DNA from: Salipiger pentaromativorans
GTDB lineage: Bacteria; Pseudomonadota; Alphaproteobacteria; Rhodobacterales; Rhodobacteraceae
Direction of reading: 5' to 3'
Length of the DNA: 64,000 nt
Assembly (NCBI RefSeq): GCF_024721115.1
Contig: NZ_JAMDHK010000016.1
Span: 132,523-196,522 of the forward strand
Part shown: positions 18,604 to 28,024 of the stretch, piece by piece
How positions within the stretch are numbered: the first letter of the stretch is position 1
Layout: every line of letters starts with the position of its first letter
Position numbers and translations under genes: made by a program
The notes under the pieces: generated by a model
Told to the model about the DNA's origin: nothing
Databases searched by the model: none
The model's input: the letters and a program-made list of their open reading frames with translations, nothing else

Positions 18604-19456
18604 TGCGCGCGTGACAGGCGCGGTGCTTCTGGCCGGCGCGACCCGGCAACTGGCGCAGGCGGGGATCCCCGATCCGGGCCGCGATGCGCGCCGGCTGCTG
18701 GCCCATGTGCTCGGGGTCGCTCCGGGTCGGCTCTCGCTGTGCCTGCAAGACCCGGTGACGCCCGAGGACGAGGCCGCCTTTTCCGACCTGATCGCGCGCC
18801 GCGCCTTGCATGCGCCGGTGTCGCATCTGACCGGGCGGCGGGCGTTTTACGGCCGCGATTTCCAGGTGACCCCGGATGTGCTGGATCCGCGCCCGGAAAC
18901 CGAGACGCTTGTCGCTCAGGCGCTCTCCGCCCCGTTCGACCGGGTGCTCGACCTGGGCACCGGCTCGGGCTGTCTGCTTTTCACCCTGCTGGCCGAGCGC
19001 GGATCGGCGACCGGAATCGGCACCGATCTCTCCGAGGCGGCGCTGCGCGTCGCCGGGCGGAACGGCGATGCGCTGGGGCTCATGGCCCGCGCGGCGCTGC
19101 GGCGGGGCGACTGGTTCGGCGCGCTTGGCAGCCTCTCCGGGCGCTTCGACCTGATCGTGTCGAACCCGCCCTATATCGCCGCCACCGAGATGCCGGGGCT
19201 CGCGCCGGATGTGCGCGACCACGAGCCGCGCATGGCCCTGACCGACGAGGGCGACGGGCTGTCCGCCTATCGCGCCATCGCCGCGGGCGCGGCGCGGCAT
19301 CTTGTCCCGGGTGGCCGGCTGCTGGTCGAGATCGGCCCCACCCAGGGGGCCGCGGTGGCGGCGCTTTTTGCGCAGGCCGGGCTGGACGAGATCGCGGTGA
19401 TCCCCGATCTCGACGGGCGCGACCGGGTGGTGGCCGCCCGGCTGCAAGCGGTTTGA
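18581..19456 (+). CDS. prmC: Release-factor glutamine methyltransferase
   Basis: A SAM-dependent methyltransferase that N5-methylates the GGQ glutamine of RF1/RF2 (291 residues from this start). It shows LDLGTGSGCL for SAM binding and the catalytic NPPY in IVSNPPYIA. Two starts are possible. The ATG at 18581 has a GGAGGGG site seven bases upstream. The GTG at 18611 gives an N-terminus (TGAVLLAGATRQL) closer to what I expect for the family but has no ribosome site. The ten extra residues are encoded by the inverted repeat at 18574-18603. Confidence 0.9.
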   Translation: MFVRKFLPARVTGAVLLAGATRQLAQAGIPDPGRDARRLLAHVLGVAPGRLSLCLQDPVTPEDEAAFSDLIARRALHAPVSHLTGRRAFYGRDFQVTPDVLDPRPETETLVAQALSAPFDRVLDLGTGSGCLLFTLLAERGSATGIGTDLSEAALRVAGRNGDALGLMARAALRRGDWFGALGSLSGRFDLIVSNPPYIAATEMPGLAPDVRDHEPRMALTDEGDGLSAYRAIAAGAARHLVPGGRLLVEIGPTQGAAVAALFAQAGLDEIAVIPDLDGRDRVVAARLQAV

Positions 19457-19677
19457 GCCGGGACGAGCGCAGATTTCCGCCGGATTTCCGAATGTTTTCC
19501 CGATTTTTGCTTGTTTCCGGGGGCCGGACGTGATTATCAGAGGGGGTTGGAGCGGTGGATGCCTCGCGGCGGTCCCGCCCGACGTCAACCCAACATTGGT
19601 GTGACCTCGCAATTGATCGCGCTCAGGCGCCGCAGGGTCACAGGGACAGTCAGACACAAGGCTGATAGCAGAACAAC

Positions 19678-20286
19678 ATGCGATCCTCGAAATCCCGTTC
19701 GCGGTCGAAGAACAACCGCAACCGCAACTCTCTGGGCAATGTCGTCAACCGTGTGTTCGACAGCAGCGGTCCCGAGGGCAAGGTGCGCGGCACGCCGCAG
19801 CAGATCATTGACAAATACAACCAGCTCGCCCGCGACGCAGGGCTCGCCAATGACCGGGTCGCGGCGGAGAACTTCCAGCAGCATGCCGAGCATTACATGC
19901 GGCTGCTCTCCGAAGCGCAGCGCGAGGCCGAGGTCCGGCGCGAGCAGCAGGAGCGCGAGAACCGCGAGCGCCAGGCGCAGCGCGACAAGGAGCGGGCCGA
20001 GCGCGACGTGCAGAAATCCGCCGCGCGCGAGGAGCCCGAGGAGGCCGAGGCGCCCCGGGCCGATCCGCTGGGCGGCGGCGACCAGCCCGATGTGATCGAC
20101 ATGGGCGGCGAGGAGGCCGGGCTGGTGGAGACGCCGGAAAACCGCGAAACGCCGCCGCCGGCCGAGGAAAAGCCCAAGAAGCCGCGCCGCACGCGCAAGA
20201 AGGCCGAACCCAAACCGGACCCCAAACCCGAGCCCGAGCCCAGCGCCGAAAACGGCGAGACCCCGGCGCCGGACGCGGCAGAATAA
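19678..20286 (+). CDS. DUF4167 protein, basic N-terminus and charged low-complexity tail
   Basis: A 202-residue protein. The N-terminal 80 residues carry the DUF4167 pattern typical of alphaproteobacteria (SKNNRNRNSLGNVVNRVFDS, then KVRGTPQQIIDKYNQLARD, then QHAEHYMRLL). The rest is an Arg/Glu-rich predicted coiled coil (about 80-115) and a Pro/Lys/Glu-rich tail. The very basic start suggests nucleic-acid binding, but the role is unknown. It is a single-gene unit with its own terminator. Confidence 0.85.
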   Translation: MRSSKSRSRSKNNRNRNSLGNVVNRVFDSSGPEGKVRGTPQQIIDKYNQLARDAGLANDRVAAENFQQHAEHYMRLLSEAQREAEVRREQQERENRERQAQRDKERAERDVQKSAAREEPEEAEAPRADPLGGGDQPDVIDMGGEEAGLVETPENRETPPPAEEKPKKPRRTRKKAEPKPDPKPEPEPSAENGETPAPDAAE

Positions 20287-20318
20287 GCCGGATCCCGAAA
20301 CGGACGGCACTTATCGCA

Positions 20319-20348
20319 ACGCCACGCCCCCTCCGGGCGTGGCGTTTT
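20319..20348 (+). terminator. Rho-independent terminator after the DUF4167 gene
   Basis: ACGCCACGCCC (20319-20329), five-base loop, GGGCGTGGCGT (20335-20345), then TTT. The 11-bp stem is perfect. It lies between convergent genes and may work on both strands. Confidence 0.85.
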
Positions 20349-20368
20349 CCGTTCCGCGCAGGGGACTG

Positions 20369-21205
20369 TCAGGCGAGGGCGCGGGCCAGCGCGCAGAATT
20401 GCTCCAGCGACACCTGTTCGGCGCGCTGGGTCGGCGCGATTCCCGCGGCTTCGAGCCGCGCCTCGATGTCGGGGGCCAGCCCCTTCAGGGCCGCGCGCAG
20501 CATCTTGCGGCGCTGGTTGAAGGCGGCGGCCACCACCCGTTCCAGCACCGCCTGATCGGCGGGAAAGCGCGGCGCGGGCAGGGCGCGCAGATGCACCACC
20601 GCCGAGGATACCTTGGGCGGCGGGGTAAAGGCCGAGGGCGGCAGGGACAGCACGATGCGCGCCTCCGCCCGCCATTGCGCCAGAACCGCAAGCCGCCCAT
20701 AGGCCTTGGAGCCGGGCTGGGCCACGATGCGCTCGGCCACCTCGCGCTGGAACATCAGCGTGAGCGTGGTCCAGAACGGCGGCCATTCCGCCGGCGTCAG
20801 CCAGCGCACCAGCAGCTCGGTGCCCACGTTGTAGGGCAGATTGGCGCAGATCGCGATGGGCGGGGTGAGATGCGCCAGCGGGTCCACCTCCAGCGCATCG
20901 CCCGAGATCACCTCGAGCCGCCCGGGATAGGCCTCGGCGATCTCGGCCAGCGCCGGCAGGCAGCGGCGGTCCTTCTCGATGGCCAGCACCTTGCGCGCGC
21001 CCTCGGCCAGCAGCCCACGGGTCAGCCCGCCGGGGCCGGGACCGATTTCCAGCACATCCATCCCGGACAGATCGCCCGCCTGGCGCGCGATCTTGGCGGT
21101 CAGGTTCAGGTCGAGCAGAAAGTTCTGGCCCAGCGATTTCTTCGCCGAAAGCTCATGGGTGGCAATCACCTCGCGCAGCGGCGGCAGCCCGTCGATCCCG
21201 CTCAT
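20369..21205 (-). CDS. rsmA: 16S rRNA (adenine1518-N6/adenine1519-N6) dimethyltransferase
   Basis: The KsgA enzyme that dimethylates two adjacent adenines in the 3' hairpin of 16S rRNA (278 residues). It shows [10 protein letters not shown] (44-53), the SAM motif [12 protein letters not shown] and the catalytic NLPYNVG. It is the last gene of the lptFGD-surA-pdxA set, starting 84 bp after pdxA ends. A dispersed repeat copy lies directly before its ATG and supplies a GGAAAG that could serve as the ribosome site. Confidence 0.94.
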   Translation of the reverse strand: MSGIDGLPPLREVIATHELSAKKSLGQNFLLDLNLTAKIARQAGDLSGMDVLEIGPGPGGLTRGLLAEGARKVLAIEKDRRCLPALAEIAEAYPGRLEVISGDALEVDPLAHLTPPIAICANLPYNVGTELLVRWLTPAEWPPFWTTLTLMFQREVAERIVAQPGSKAYGRLAVLAQWRAEARIVLSLPPSAFTPPPKVSSAVVHLRALPAPRFPADQAVLERVVAAAFNQRRKMLRAALKGLAPDIEARLEAAGIAPTQRAEQVSLEQFCALARALA

Positions 21206-21207
21206 GG

Positions 21208-21227
21208 TTTCATCTTTCCGAAAATAC
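21208..21227 (-). repeat. Dispersed GTATTTTCGGAAAGATGAAA motif before rsmA
   Basis: Read on the minus strand, GTATTTTCGGAAAGATGAAA is followed by CC and the rsmA ATG. This copy is in gene orientation and may provide the ribosome binding site. Confidence 0.65.
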
Positions 21228-21289
21228 GCACTGTCAGCCGCCGGGCCTGCACGGGGCCTGGCAGGGGCCGCGGCCTCGCCGCCCGCCGG

Positions 21290-22267
21290 TCACGCGGCTC
21301 CTCCGGCCATGCGCCAGGCGAGTTTCAGCGCCTCCACCGTCGAGCTCGGGCTGGCGATGCCTTGCCCGGCGATCCCGAAAGCGGTGCCATGATCGGGGGA
21401 GGTGCGGATGAAGGGCAGCCCCAGCGTGACGTTCACGCCCTTGTCGAAGGCCAGCGTCTTGATCGGGATCAGCGCCTGATCATGATACATGCAGACCGCC
21501 GCGTCGTAGCCCGCCCGTGCCTCGGCATGGAACATCGTGTCGGCGGGCAGCGGGCCGGCGAGGTCCATGCCCTCGGCACGCAGCCGCTCGAGCAGCGGCG
21601 CGATCAGCTCGATCTCCTCGCGGCCCATGCGCCCGCCTTCGCCGGCATGGGGGTTGAGCCCCGCCACCGCGATGCGCGGCGCGGCGATGCCGAACTGCGC
21701 GATCAGCGCGTCGCGGGTGATGCGCAGGCGCTTTTCCAGAAGCTCTGCGGTGAGCGCGCGGGGCACGTCCGCCAGTGCGATATGGATGGTGGCGGGCACC
21801 ACGCGCAGTTCGTCACAGGCGAGCATCATCACCACCTCGTCGGCGCCGGCCAGCGCCGCGAGATATTCGGTGTGACCGGGATAGGCAAAGCCCGCCCCCT
21901 CGGCCAGCGCCTGTTTCGAGATCGGCAGCGTGCAGAGCGCCGAGCAGGCGCCGTCCTGCACCAGCGCCACGCCGCGCGCGATGGAGTCGATCACCCCGGC
22001 GGCCTGTGCCGGCTGCGGCGTGCCGGGCACGCGCGGCCCGGGCATCGGCAGCGGCAGAACCGGCAGCCCCTCCTCGGCCGCTTGCGCCGCCTCCTCGGGG
22101 CGGCTCAGCAGCACATGCGGCACCCGTCCGGGCAGATGCCCGGGCGCGCCGATCCAGACGAAGGGCAGGGCCGCGCCCAAGATCTCCCAGGCGGATTCGG
22201 CCAGTTCCGGGCCGATCCCCGAGGGCTCCCCGCAGCTCAGCGCGACGGGTGCGGGGGACGGGCTCAT
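21290..22267 (-). CDS. pdxA: 4-hydroxythreonine-4-phosphate dehydrogenase
   Basis: A zinc-dependent NAD enzyme of the DXP-dependent pyridoxal-5'-phosphate pathway (325 residues). It shows CGEPSGIGPE near the start, GHTEYLA with a metal-ligand His, and MYHDQALIPIKTL followed by RTSPDHGTAFGIAG. Its start overlaps the surA stop (ATGA). The surA-pdxA-rsmA order is widely conserved in proteobacteria. Confidence 0.95.
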   Translation of the reverse strand: MSPSPAPVALSCGEPSGIGPELAESAWEILGAALPFVWIGAPGHLPGRVPHVLLSRPEEAAQAAEEGLPVLPLPMPGPRVPGTPQPAQAAGVIDSIARGVALVQDGACSALCTLPISKQALAEGAGFAYPGHTEYLAALAGADEVVMMLACDELRVVPATIHIALADVPRALTAELLEKRLRITRDALIAQFGIAAPRIAVAGLNPHAGEGGRMGREEIELIAPLLERLRAEGMDLAGPLPADTMFHAEARAGYDAAVCMYHDQALIPIKTLAFDKGVNVTLGLPFIRTSPDHGTAFGIAGQGIASPSSTVEALKLAWRMAGGAA

Positions 22268-23496
22268 TTCTCGATGATGCGGGCGTTGGCGCGCAGCTCG
22301 GCGAGATAGCCATCGGCCAGCGCGCCCAGCCGCTGGTTGCGCAGCCCCATCTCGACCTGTCCGCGATCGGCATCCTCGGCCACCGTCGCGGTCCGGCCGC
22401 AGAGCATCAGGAAAACCAGCGTCTGCCCGTTCGACCGCGTCAGCGCGGTCGAGACCTCGCCGTCGTCGAGCTTGGAAAGCTCATAGGCGATGTCGGTGGG
22501 GATCTCCGCCGGCGGCAGGGCGCCGCGCTCGAGCACCTCTTCGGGCTGGCCCTTGGCAATGCCGTAAAGATCGTCGCAGCGGTCGATCCGCTCGGCCAGC
22601 ACCCGGGCCTTGGCCAGCGTCTCGGGCGTGCGGCCGCCGGGCATGTAATAGGCGGCATATTCCACCGAGGCGATCTCGGGCGCGGAATAACCGGTCTCCT
22701 CGATGTCGCGAAGCTGGAACAGCGCGATGGCGCCGGGGATCGGCAGCGGTTCGGTGACCTCACCCGGAGCCAGCCCCAGCATCAGCGGCTGAAGCTGCGG
22801 CGGCAGCTCGGCCAGATCGCGCCAGGGCAGGCGCCCGCCGCTGCCGCGGGTCGCGGTGGCCGAATAGCGCCGCGCCTCGGCCGAGAACGCCGACTCGGAG
22901 GTGAGCTGCGCGATGCGCTCGGCCCGCGCGCGCACCTCTTCGGCATTCTGCGGCGTCATCGGCATGATCAGCTCCGACATCAGCACCCGCACATTCGAGC
23001 CGCTGCCATTGCCGGCCAGCGCGCGGTCGATCTCGTCCGAAGAGATCTGCGCCCGTTGCGCGAAGCGGCTTTGCACCAGCATCCGCCAGGCAAAGCCCGC
23101 CTGGACGAAATCGCGGAAGGTCTGTTCGGCGACGCCGCCCCGTTCCAGCGCCTGCACGAATTCGTCGCGGGTCATGTCGGCGCGGCCGGCGAATTCGTCC
23201 ATGCCGTCCATCACGTCCTGCGCCGAGGGCTCGATGCCCGCGTCGCGCGCGGCCTGCATGCGCAGACGGTCGTCGATGAGCTGTTCGCGGGCCAGTTCGG
23301 TGGAATTGCCGGGCGCGTTCAGCAGCGTCAGCATCCGCGCGCGCTGCTCGATCTCGTAGCCGGTGATCACCATCTCATCGACCACGATGGCGGGCGCGAA
23401 AAGATTCTGCGCCGGCGCCATGGCCGGGGTCAGCACCAGCGCAAGCCCGGCGGCGAGGGTGAGCGAACGGAAAAGGCGGGCAGGGGTCAGTTGCAT
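22264..23496 (-). CDS. surA: SurA-like periplasmic chaperone/peptidyl-prolyl isomerase
   Basis: A 410-residue exported chaperone for outer-membrane proteins. It has a signal peptide (about 1-29, ending MAPAQ), a SurA-type N-terminal helical domain (VDEMVITGYEIEQRARML) and a parvulin-like region around SGGRLPWRDLAELPPQL. The C-terminal part is less conserved. Its first codons overlap the end of lptD by 10 bp, fitting with its role in LptD assembly. Confidence 0.9.
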   Translation of the reverse strand: MQLTPARLFRSLTLAAGLALVLTPAMAPAQNLFAPAIVVDEMVITGYEIEQRARMLTLLNAPGNSTELAREQLIDDRLRMQAARDAGIEPSAQDVMDGMDEFAGRADMTRDEFVQALERGGVAEQTFRDFVQAGFAWRMLVQSRFAQRAQISSDEIDRALAGNGSGSNVRVLMSELIMPMTPQNAEEVRARAERIAQLTSESAFSAEARRYSATATRGSGGRLPWRDLAELPPQLQPLMLGLAPGEVTEPLPIPGAIALFQLRDIEETGYSAPEIASVEYAAYYMPGGRTPETLAKARVLAERIDRCDDLYGIAKGQPEEVLERGALPPAEIPTDIAYELSKLDDGEVSTALTRSNGQTLVFLMLCGRTATVAEDADRGQVEMGLRNQRLGALADGYLAELRANARIIEK

Positions 23497-25670
23497 GTGC
23501 GTCGATACTCCTTGGCGCTGCCGGTGGTGCCGAACCCGGTCAGCGCGACCGTCAGGCCGAAATCTGTAGACGGTTCGAGGTTAGTCGAGGAGGCAAACTT
23601 GCGCATCACCGAAAAATCCACCTGAACGCATTCATTGCGGTATTGCAGCCCCACGCCGGTGCGGTCAAGCCGCTGGTCGGCGAGGTCATAGCGCCACTCC
23701 GCCGATCCGGTCCAGTGGCGGGTGATCCGGTAGGTGCCGTCAAAGCCCCATTCCGCCTGGCTTTCGTCGCGGTCCTCGGCCGGGTCCTGCACCAGCATCA
23801 CATAGGTGGCGCCCAGATCCATCCGGGCGTTGGACCAGCCGGCGCGGGCCTCGGCCTTGTTGAACTGCGCGGTGTCGTCCAGCAGGCCGCGCGCCGAGAT
23901 GCTGAGCCCCAGCGGATTGGTGAAGCCGCCCGCGATCAGCCAGTCCGAGGCCTCGCTGTCGAGCCCCGAGGAGCGGCTGAAATCGCTGTCGGGCTCGTCG
24001 CGCCAGACCCGGCCCAGCGTGAGCCCCGCCGTCCAGCCCGACGGCGCCTCGTGCAGCCAGCGCAGCCCGGCAGCCATCAGCCGTCCGCGCTCGTGGCGGT
24101 CGGCGGCGGGAAAGCGCGACAGCGACAGCAGGTTGGCCTCGTCGAACTCGACCCGCGTGCTTTCGTCATTGGGGATGTTCGGGCGCTCGCCGCCGACCCA
24201 GCCGTATTGCAGCACCGGTTCGAGCAGGGTGCGCTCGCCATAGGCGCCGCGCCGGATCAGCGGCCAGCGCAGTTCCAGCGCCGCGCCGGGGGTGAGCTGC
24301 GAGGCCTCGCTGTCCGAGGCGGCGTCGTCGCGCACCGCGTAGCGGTCGGCCCAGAGATGCCCCGACACGCCCGCGCGGATGCCGCCCGCCAGCGTCCACC
24401 GCCGCTGCCAGCTCGCCTCGGCCGAAAGCCGCGCCATGTCGCGCCCATCGACGACGCTGTCGTCGTCGGCGCTGTCGATGTCCAGATCCGAGCGCCGGTA
24501 ATGCGCGTGCAGCATGGCGCCCAGCCGCAGCTCGCCGCCCGTGCGGGTCGGGAAAAAGCGCCGCTCGTACATGGTGTTGATCATGGCCGAGGGCTGGGTG
24601 TCGTTCTCTTCCGAGGCGCGCAGAGTCTCGTAATAGAGCAGATCGGCCTGCAGGTAGTCGTCCTTGCGGGCACGGCTCAGCGTCAGCCCGCTCTTGAGCC
24701 GTTCGCTGGGGCCGTAATCGTATTCGTTGAAATAGGCGTCGTCGGAGACCGTTGCCACGTCGAAATCGAGCTGGAACCCGTCGCGCAGCCCGAACTGCCC
24801 CTCGGCGAAGAGATAGCCGCGCGTGTGGTCGGGCATCAGCGTGTCCTTGCTCACCGCACCGTTCAGCTCGATCGTGCCATTGGCAAAGGCGCGGCGATAG
24901 CGCGCCTCGAGCGTGCGGGTCTCGGAAGAGAGATAAGGCGTGAGGGTGATGTCCTGATGGTCGCCCAGCGGGATGAAATAGGGGATGCGCAGCCCGCTGC
25001 CCAACAGCGAGGTGCTGCGGATCGAGGGGGTCAGGAAGCCGCGCGCGCGTTTCAGCGTCGGGTCGGGCAGGCGCATATGCGGCACCCAGAGGATCGGCAC
25101 ATCGAGCACGCGGAACTGCGCGCCCTCGAAATAGAGCTGGCGCTGCTCCTCGTCATGGATCACCCGCTGCGCGCGGATCTGCCAGAGCGGCGTGGCGTTG
25201 CGCCCGCAGACCTGGCACGAGGTGACCGCGACGCGCGAAAGCTGGGTGTAGCGCCCGTCGACCCGCTGCGCCTCGACGGCGGCGAGCTGAAGCTGGTCGT
25301 CCATCACCATGCGCGCGCCCTTGAGCAGCCCGTTGCGCAGCCCTTCCTCCATCTCGGCGGCGTCGGCCAGCAGCAGGTTGCCGGCCTCGTCGGTGATGCG
25401 GATCGGGCCCTCGATGGTGAGCAGCCCGCTGTCCTGATCGAAGAGGATGCGCGCCGCCGTCAGCCGCAGCCCATCGTGCAGCGCCTCGACATTGCCGCTG
25501 GCGACAAGCTGCGAGCCGTCCTGGATGAACACCTCGTCGGCAATCAGCAGCGCGGCTTCCGTGCTGGTGTCCTCGGCATTGGCGGACAGGGTCGTGGTCT
25601 GTGCAGCCAGCGGCACGGGCGCGCTCAGCGCCAGCAGCGCGGCGAGGCAAAGATGGCGGGCAAGGCGCAT
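23487..25670 (-). CDS. lptD: LPS-assembly protein LptD
   Basis: The outer-membrane barrel that inserts lipopolysaccharide into the outer leaflet (727 residues). It has a signal peptide (1-23), an OstA/LptA-like beta-jellyroll domain (about 30-150, IADEVFIQDGSQLVASGNVEA) and a large C-terminal beta-barrel. Cysteines occur as a CQVC pair after the jellyroll and as two near the C-terminus, matching the long-range disulfide design of LptD. The ATG at 25670 shares one base with the lptG stop (TGATG). Upstream in-frame sequence belongs to a shadow. Confidence 0.94.
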   Translation of the reverse strand: MRLARHLCLAALLALSAPVPLAAQTTTLSANAEDTSTEAALLIADEVFIQDGSQLVASGNVEALHDGLRLTAARILFDQDSGLLTIEGPIRITDEAGNLLLADAAEMEEGLRNGLLKGARMVMDDQLQLAAVEAQRVDGRYTQLSRVAVTSCQVCGRNATPLWQIRAQRVIHDEEQRQLYFEGAQFRVLDVPILWVPHMRLPDPTLKRARGFLTPSIRSTSLLGSGLRIPYFIPLGDHQDITLTPYLSSETRTLEARYRRAFANGTIELNGAVSKDTLMPDHTRGYLFAEGQFGLRDGFQLDFDVATVSDDAYFNEYDYGPSERLKSGLTLSRARKDDYLQADLLYYETLRASEENDTQPSAMINTMYERRFFPTRTGGELRLGAMLHAHYRRSDLDIDSADDDSVVDGRDMARLSAEASWQRRWTLAGGIRAGVSGHLWADRYAVRDDAASDSEASQLTPGAALELRWPLIRRGAYGERTLLEPVLQYGWVGGERPNIPNDESTRVEFDEANLLSLSRFPAADRHERGRLMAAGLRWLHEAPSGWTAGLTLGRVWRDEPDSDFSRSSGLDSEASDWLIAGGFTNPLGLSISARGLLDDTAQFNKAEARAGWSNARMDLGATYVMLVQDPAEDRDESQAEWGFDGTYRITRHWTGSAEWRYDLADQRLDRTGVGLQYRNECVQVDFSVMRKFASSTNLEPSTDFGLTVALTGFGTTGSAKEYRRTCN

Positions 25671-26764
25671 CAGCCGTCCTCCATCTGAAGCACCAGCCCC
25701 AGTGCCAGAAGCAGCGAGGCGACAGGGGGAATCCAGGCGGCGAGGAGCGGCGGAAGCTGGCCGTTCTCGCCCATGATCTGCGCGAAGTTGCGCACGTAAT
25801 ACAGGCCGAAGCCCAGCAGCACCGCCGCCAGCACATAAAGCCCGGTCCGGCCCAGCCGCGCGGGTCGCATGGTGAAGCCCGCCGCGACCAGCACCATGGC
25901 GATCAGGAAGATCGGCCGCGCCAGCTCCATCTGGAACCAGACGATGTGGCGGCGCGCGGAAAAGCCTGCCTGTTCCAGCCCGTCGATGAAAGCGGGCAGA
26001 TCCCAGATGGCAATGGCCGAGGGTTTGCCGAACCGGTCGCGGATGCCGTCCTGGGTGAGATCCGACTCGATGCGCAGCACGTCGTGACGCTCGGCCGAGG
26101 TTTCGGGGTTGAGCCCTGCGGCCAGCGGCCAGGCCTTGGCGTCGTGCAGCACCCAGGCACCGTCCTCGAGCTGGGCCTCGGCGGCCTCGATCCGGCGCAC
26201 CGGCCCGCCATCGGGCGCGTAGGCCAGAAAGCTCACCTGATACAGTACGGTGGCATCGGGGTTGGCGCGTTCGGCACGGATCACCGTCTGGCCGCGTGGC
26301 CCGCCCTGGCGCAGCCAGAGCCCTTCCTTGCCGATGGAGATCACCGAGGCGCCGTTGCTCTCGTAGCTTTCGGTCAGGTCCGAGGCGCGCTTCGAGGTGG
26401 CCGCGACGATGGGATTGAGCATCGCCACGGTCACGCCGCTGATCGCCAGCGCCACCAGCACCGGCCCCAGCAGCGCGGTGAGCCCCGAGCGCCCGGCCGC
26501 GCGCACCACCACCAGTTCGGAGCTGCGCGCCAGCATCAGGAACAGCGATGCGGTGGCGAGGATCATCACCAGCGGCAGGATCTCGTACATGCCTTCGGGC
26601 AGTTTCAGCAGCGTCACCTGCACCACCTGGCCGAAGCTCACGTCGCTGTCGAATTTGCGCAGTTGCTCGACCAGATCGACAAGCCCCAGAAACAGCGCGA
26701 AGACCGCGAGGATCGACATGAACATCCAGAAGAAGCGCCGGGCGAAATAGAGATGCAGGATCAT
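25670..26764 (-). CDS. lptG: LPS export ABC transporter permease LptG
   Basis: A 364-residue permease with six membrane helices (three at each end) flanking a periplasmic beta-jellyroll. With LptF and LptB it extracts LPS from the inner membrane. ARSSELVVVRAAGRS and the C-terminal FVRNF-type segment (YYVRNFAQIMGENG) are typical. Its ATG overlaps the lptF stop (ATGA). The longer upstream open frame is a shadow of lptF. Confidence 0.93.
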   Translation of the reverse strand: MILHLYFARRFFWMFMSILAVFALFLGLVDLVEQLRKFDSDVSFGQVVQVTLLKLPEGMYEILPLVMILATASLFLMLARSSELVVVRAAGRSGLTALLGPVLVALAISGVTVAMLNPIVAATSKRASDLTESYESNGASVISIGKEGLWLRQGGPRGQTVIRAERANPDATVLYQVSFLAYAPDGGPVRRIEAAEAQLEDGAWVLHDAKAWPLAAGLNPETSAERHDVLRIESDLTQDGIRDRFGKPSAIAIWDLPAFIDGLEQAGFSARRHIVWFQMELARPIFLIAMVLVAAGFTMRPARLGRTGLYVLAAVLLGFGLYYVRNFAQIMGENGQLPPLLAAWIPPVASLLLALGLVLQMEDG

Positions 26765-27897
26765 GCGGGCAGCGCCTCCGCCTCGGCCACGGGCTTGCCG
26801 GGCCGGAAGGGGCGTGAGGCGCGCCAGAGCAGCGCGCCGGCAATGCCGACGCCGGTCACGCTGGGCAGGTAGATGAGCGGCCAGAGCGCCGCATTGGCGC
26901 GCACCGGATCGCTTACCGCGCTTTCCACCAGCTTGAGCAGCACCAGCAGGAAGATCGCCCCGACGATCTGCTTGGTCACCCCGAAGCGCGAATAGGTGCC
27001 GGTCATCAGCGCCGCATAGCCGATCAGCGCCGCCACGATGCAAAGCAGCGGCAGTTCGAAGCGGGCATGCGCCTCTTCGAGAATCTCGCCGACGCTGTCA
27101 TTGACCTCTTCGGCCACCGCGTCGGTGTTGGTCAGCAGCTCCCAGGTCGACACCTGGCGGGCACGGCGTCCGGGGCGGTTTCCGGCGGTGACCAGCCCGG
27201 TGATGTCATAGGTGAGATCGGTGAAGTTGGTTGTCGAGAGCGTCTGTTCCTCGAGCAGCAGGGTCTGCGCCAGCCCCGATTGCATGGCGAGCTTCGGCCC
27301 CTCGTCGTCGCGCAGGATATAGGCGGTTTCGGCGGTGTAGGTGATCGCGCGCTTCTCGTCGCGGCGGTCGGCGAGATAGACGTCCTTGAGCTCGCCATCG
27401 GCGGTGATGTCACGGATGTAGAAGGTCACGCCGCGGGTCGGGTGCAGGAAGGTGCCCTCGTGCAGCAGCCGGGCCGAGACCGAGCCCGAGATCTGCGTCT
27501 CGCGCAGCCGGAGCTGCGCGATCGAGGCGGGCACCAGCACATGGCTGAGAATCGCCATCAGCACGGCGATGAGCAGACCAAAGACCAGCACCGGACGGGC
27601 CAGGCGCCAGGGCGACAGCCCGGTGGCCTGAAGCACGGTCAGCTCGGATTCGTTCGACATGCGGTTGGTGACATAGACGGCCGCGCCAAAGGCCGCCATC
27701 GGCAGCACGATGGCGATGACGCCCGGAAGGCTCAGCAGTGTGAATTCGAGAAAGATGCCCGCGGAATGGCCGTCTGCGATCAGCCTGTCGAACAGGCTTA
27801 CCGACCGGTTGACCCAATAGACCATCACCAGCACAAGGGCGAAAAACCCGAACACCACCATGAGTTGCGACAGCATGTATCTGTCGAATCTCTGCAC
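26761..27897 (-). CDS. lptF: LPS export ABC transporter permease LptF
   Basis: A 378-residue permease, structurally like LptG, with six helices around a periplasmic jellyroll. It carries NESELTVLQATGLSPWRLARP, the coupling-helix pattern of the family. It is the first gene of the lptF-lptG-lptD-surA-pdxA-rsmA run and is divergent from pepA across 127 bp, which must hold both promoters. The cytoplasmic ATPase LptB is not in the window. Confidence 0.93.
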   Translation of the reverse strand: MQRFDRYMLSQLMVVFGFFALVLVMVYWVNRSVSLFDRLIADGHSAGIFLEFTLLSLPGVIAIVLPMAAFGAAVYVTNRMSNESELTVLQATGLSPWRLARPVLVFGLLIAVLMAILSHVLVPASIAQLRLRETQISGSVSARLLHEGTFLHPTRGVTFYIRDITADGELKDVYLADRRDEKRAITYTAETAYILRDDEGPKLAMQSGLAQTLLLEEQTLSTTNFTDLTYDITGLVTAGNRPGRRARQVSTWELLTNTDAVAEEVNDSVGEILEEAHARFELPLLCIVAALIGYAALMTGTYSRFGVTKQIVGAIFLLVLLKLVESAVSDPVRANAALWPLIYLPSVTGVGIAGALLWRASRPFRPGKPVAEAEALPA

Positions 27898-28024
27898 GCC
27901 TGCGTTCCCCCCAGAACTTATGTCGCATCAGACCCTAGACGATCGGTGTGTGGGGGAAAAGGTGCCTCTGGTCAATGCCGTCCGGCGGCTCTACCACTTG
28001 GGACAAGGAACACAGGAGAGCACG

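Noticed and set aside
23487-26843. An 1118-codon frame suggesting a giant LptD
   Set aside because: The N-terminal part is out-of-frame shadow of lptG. LptD begins at 25670 with a normal signal peptide.
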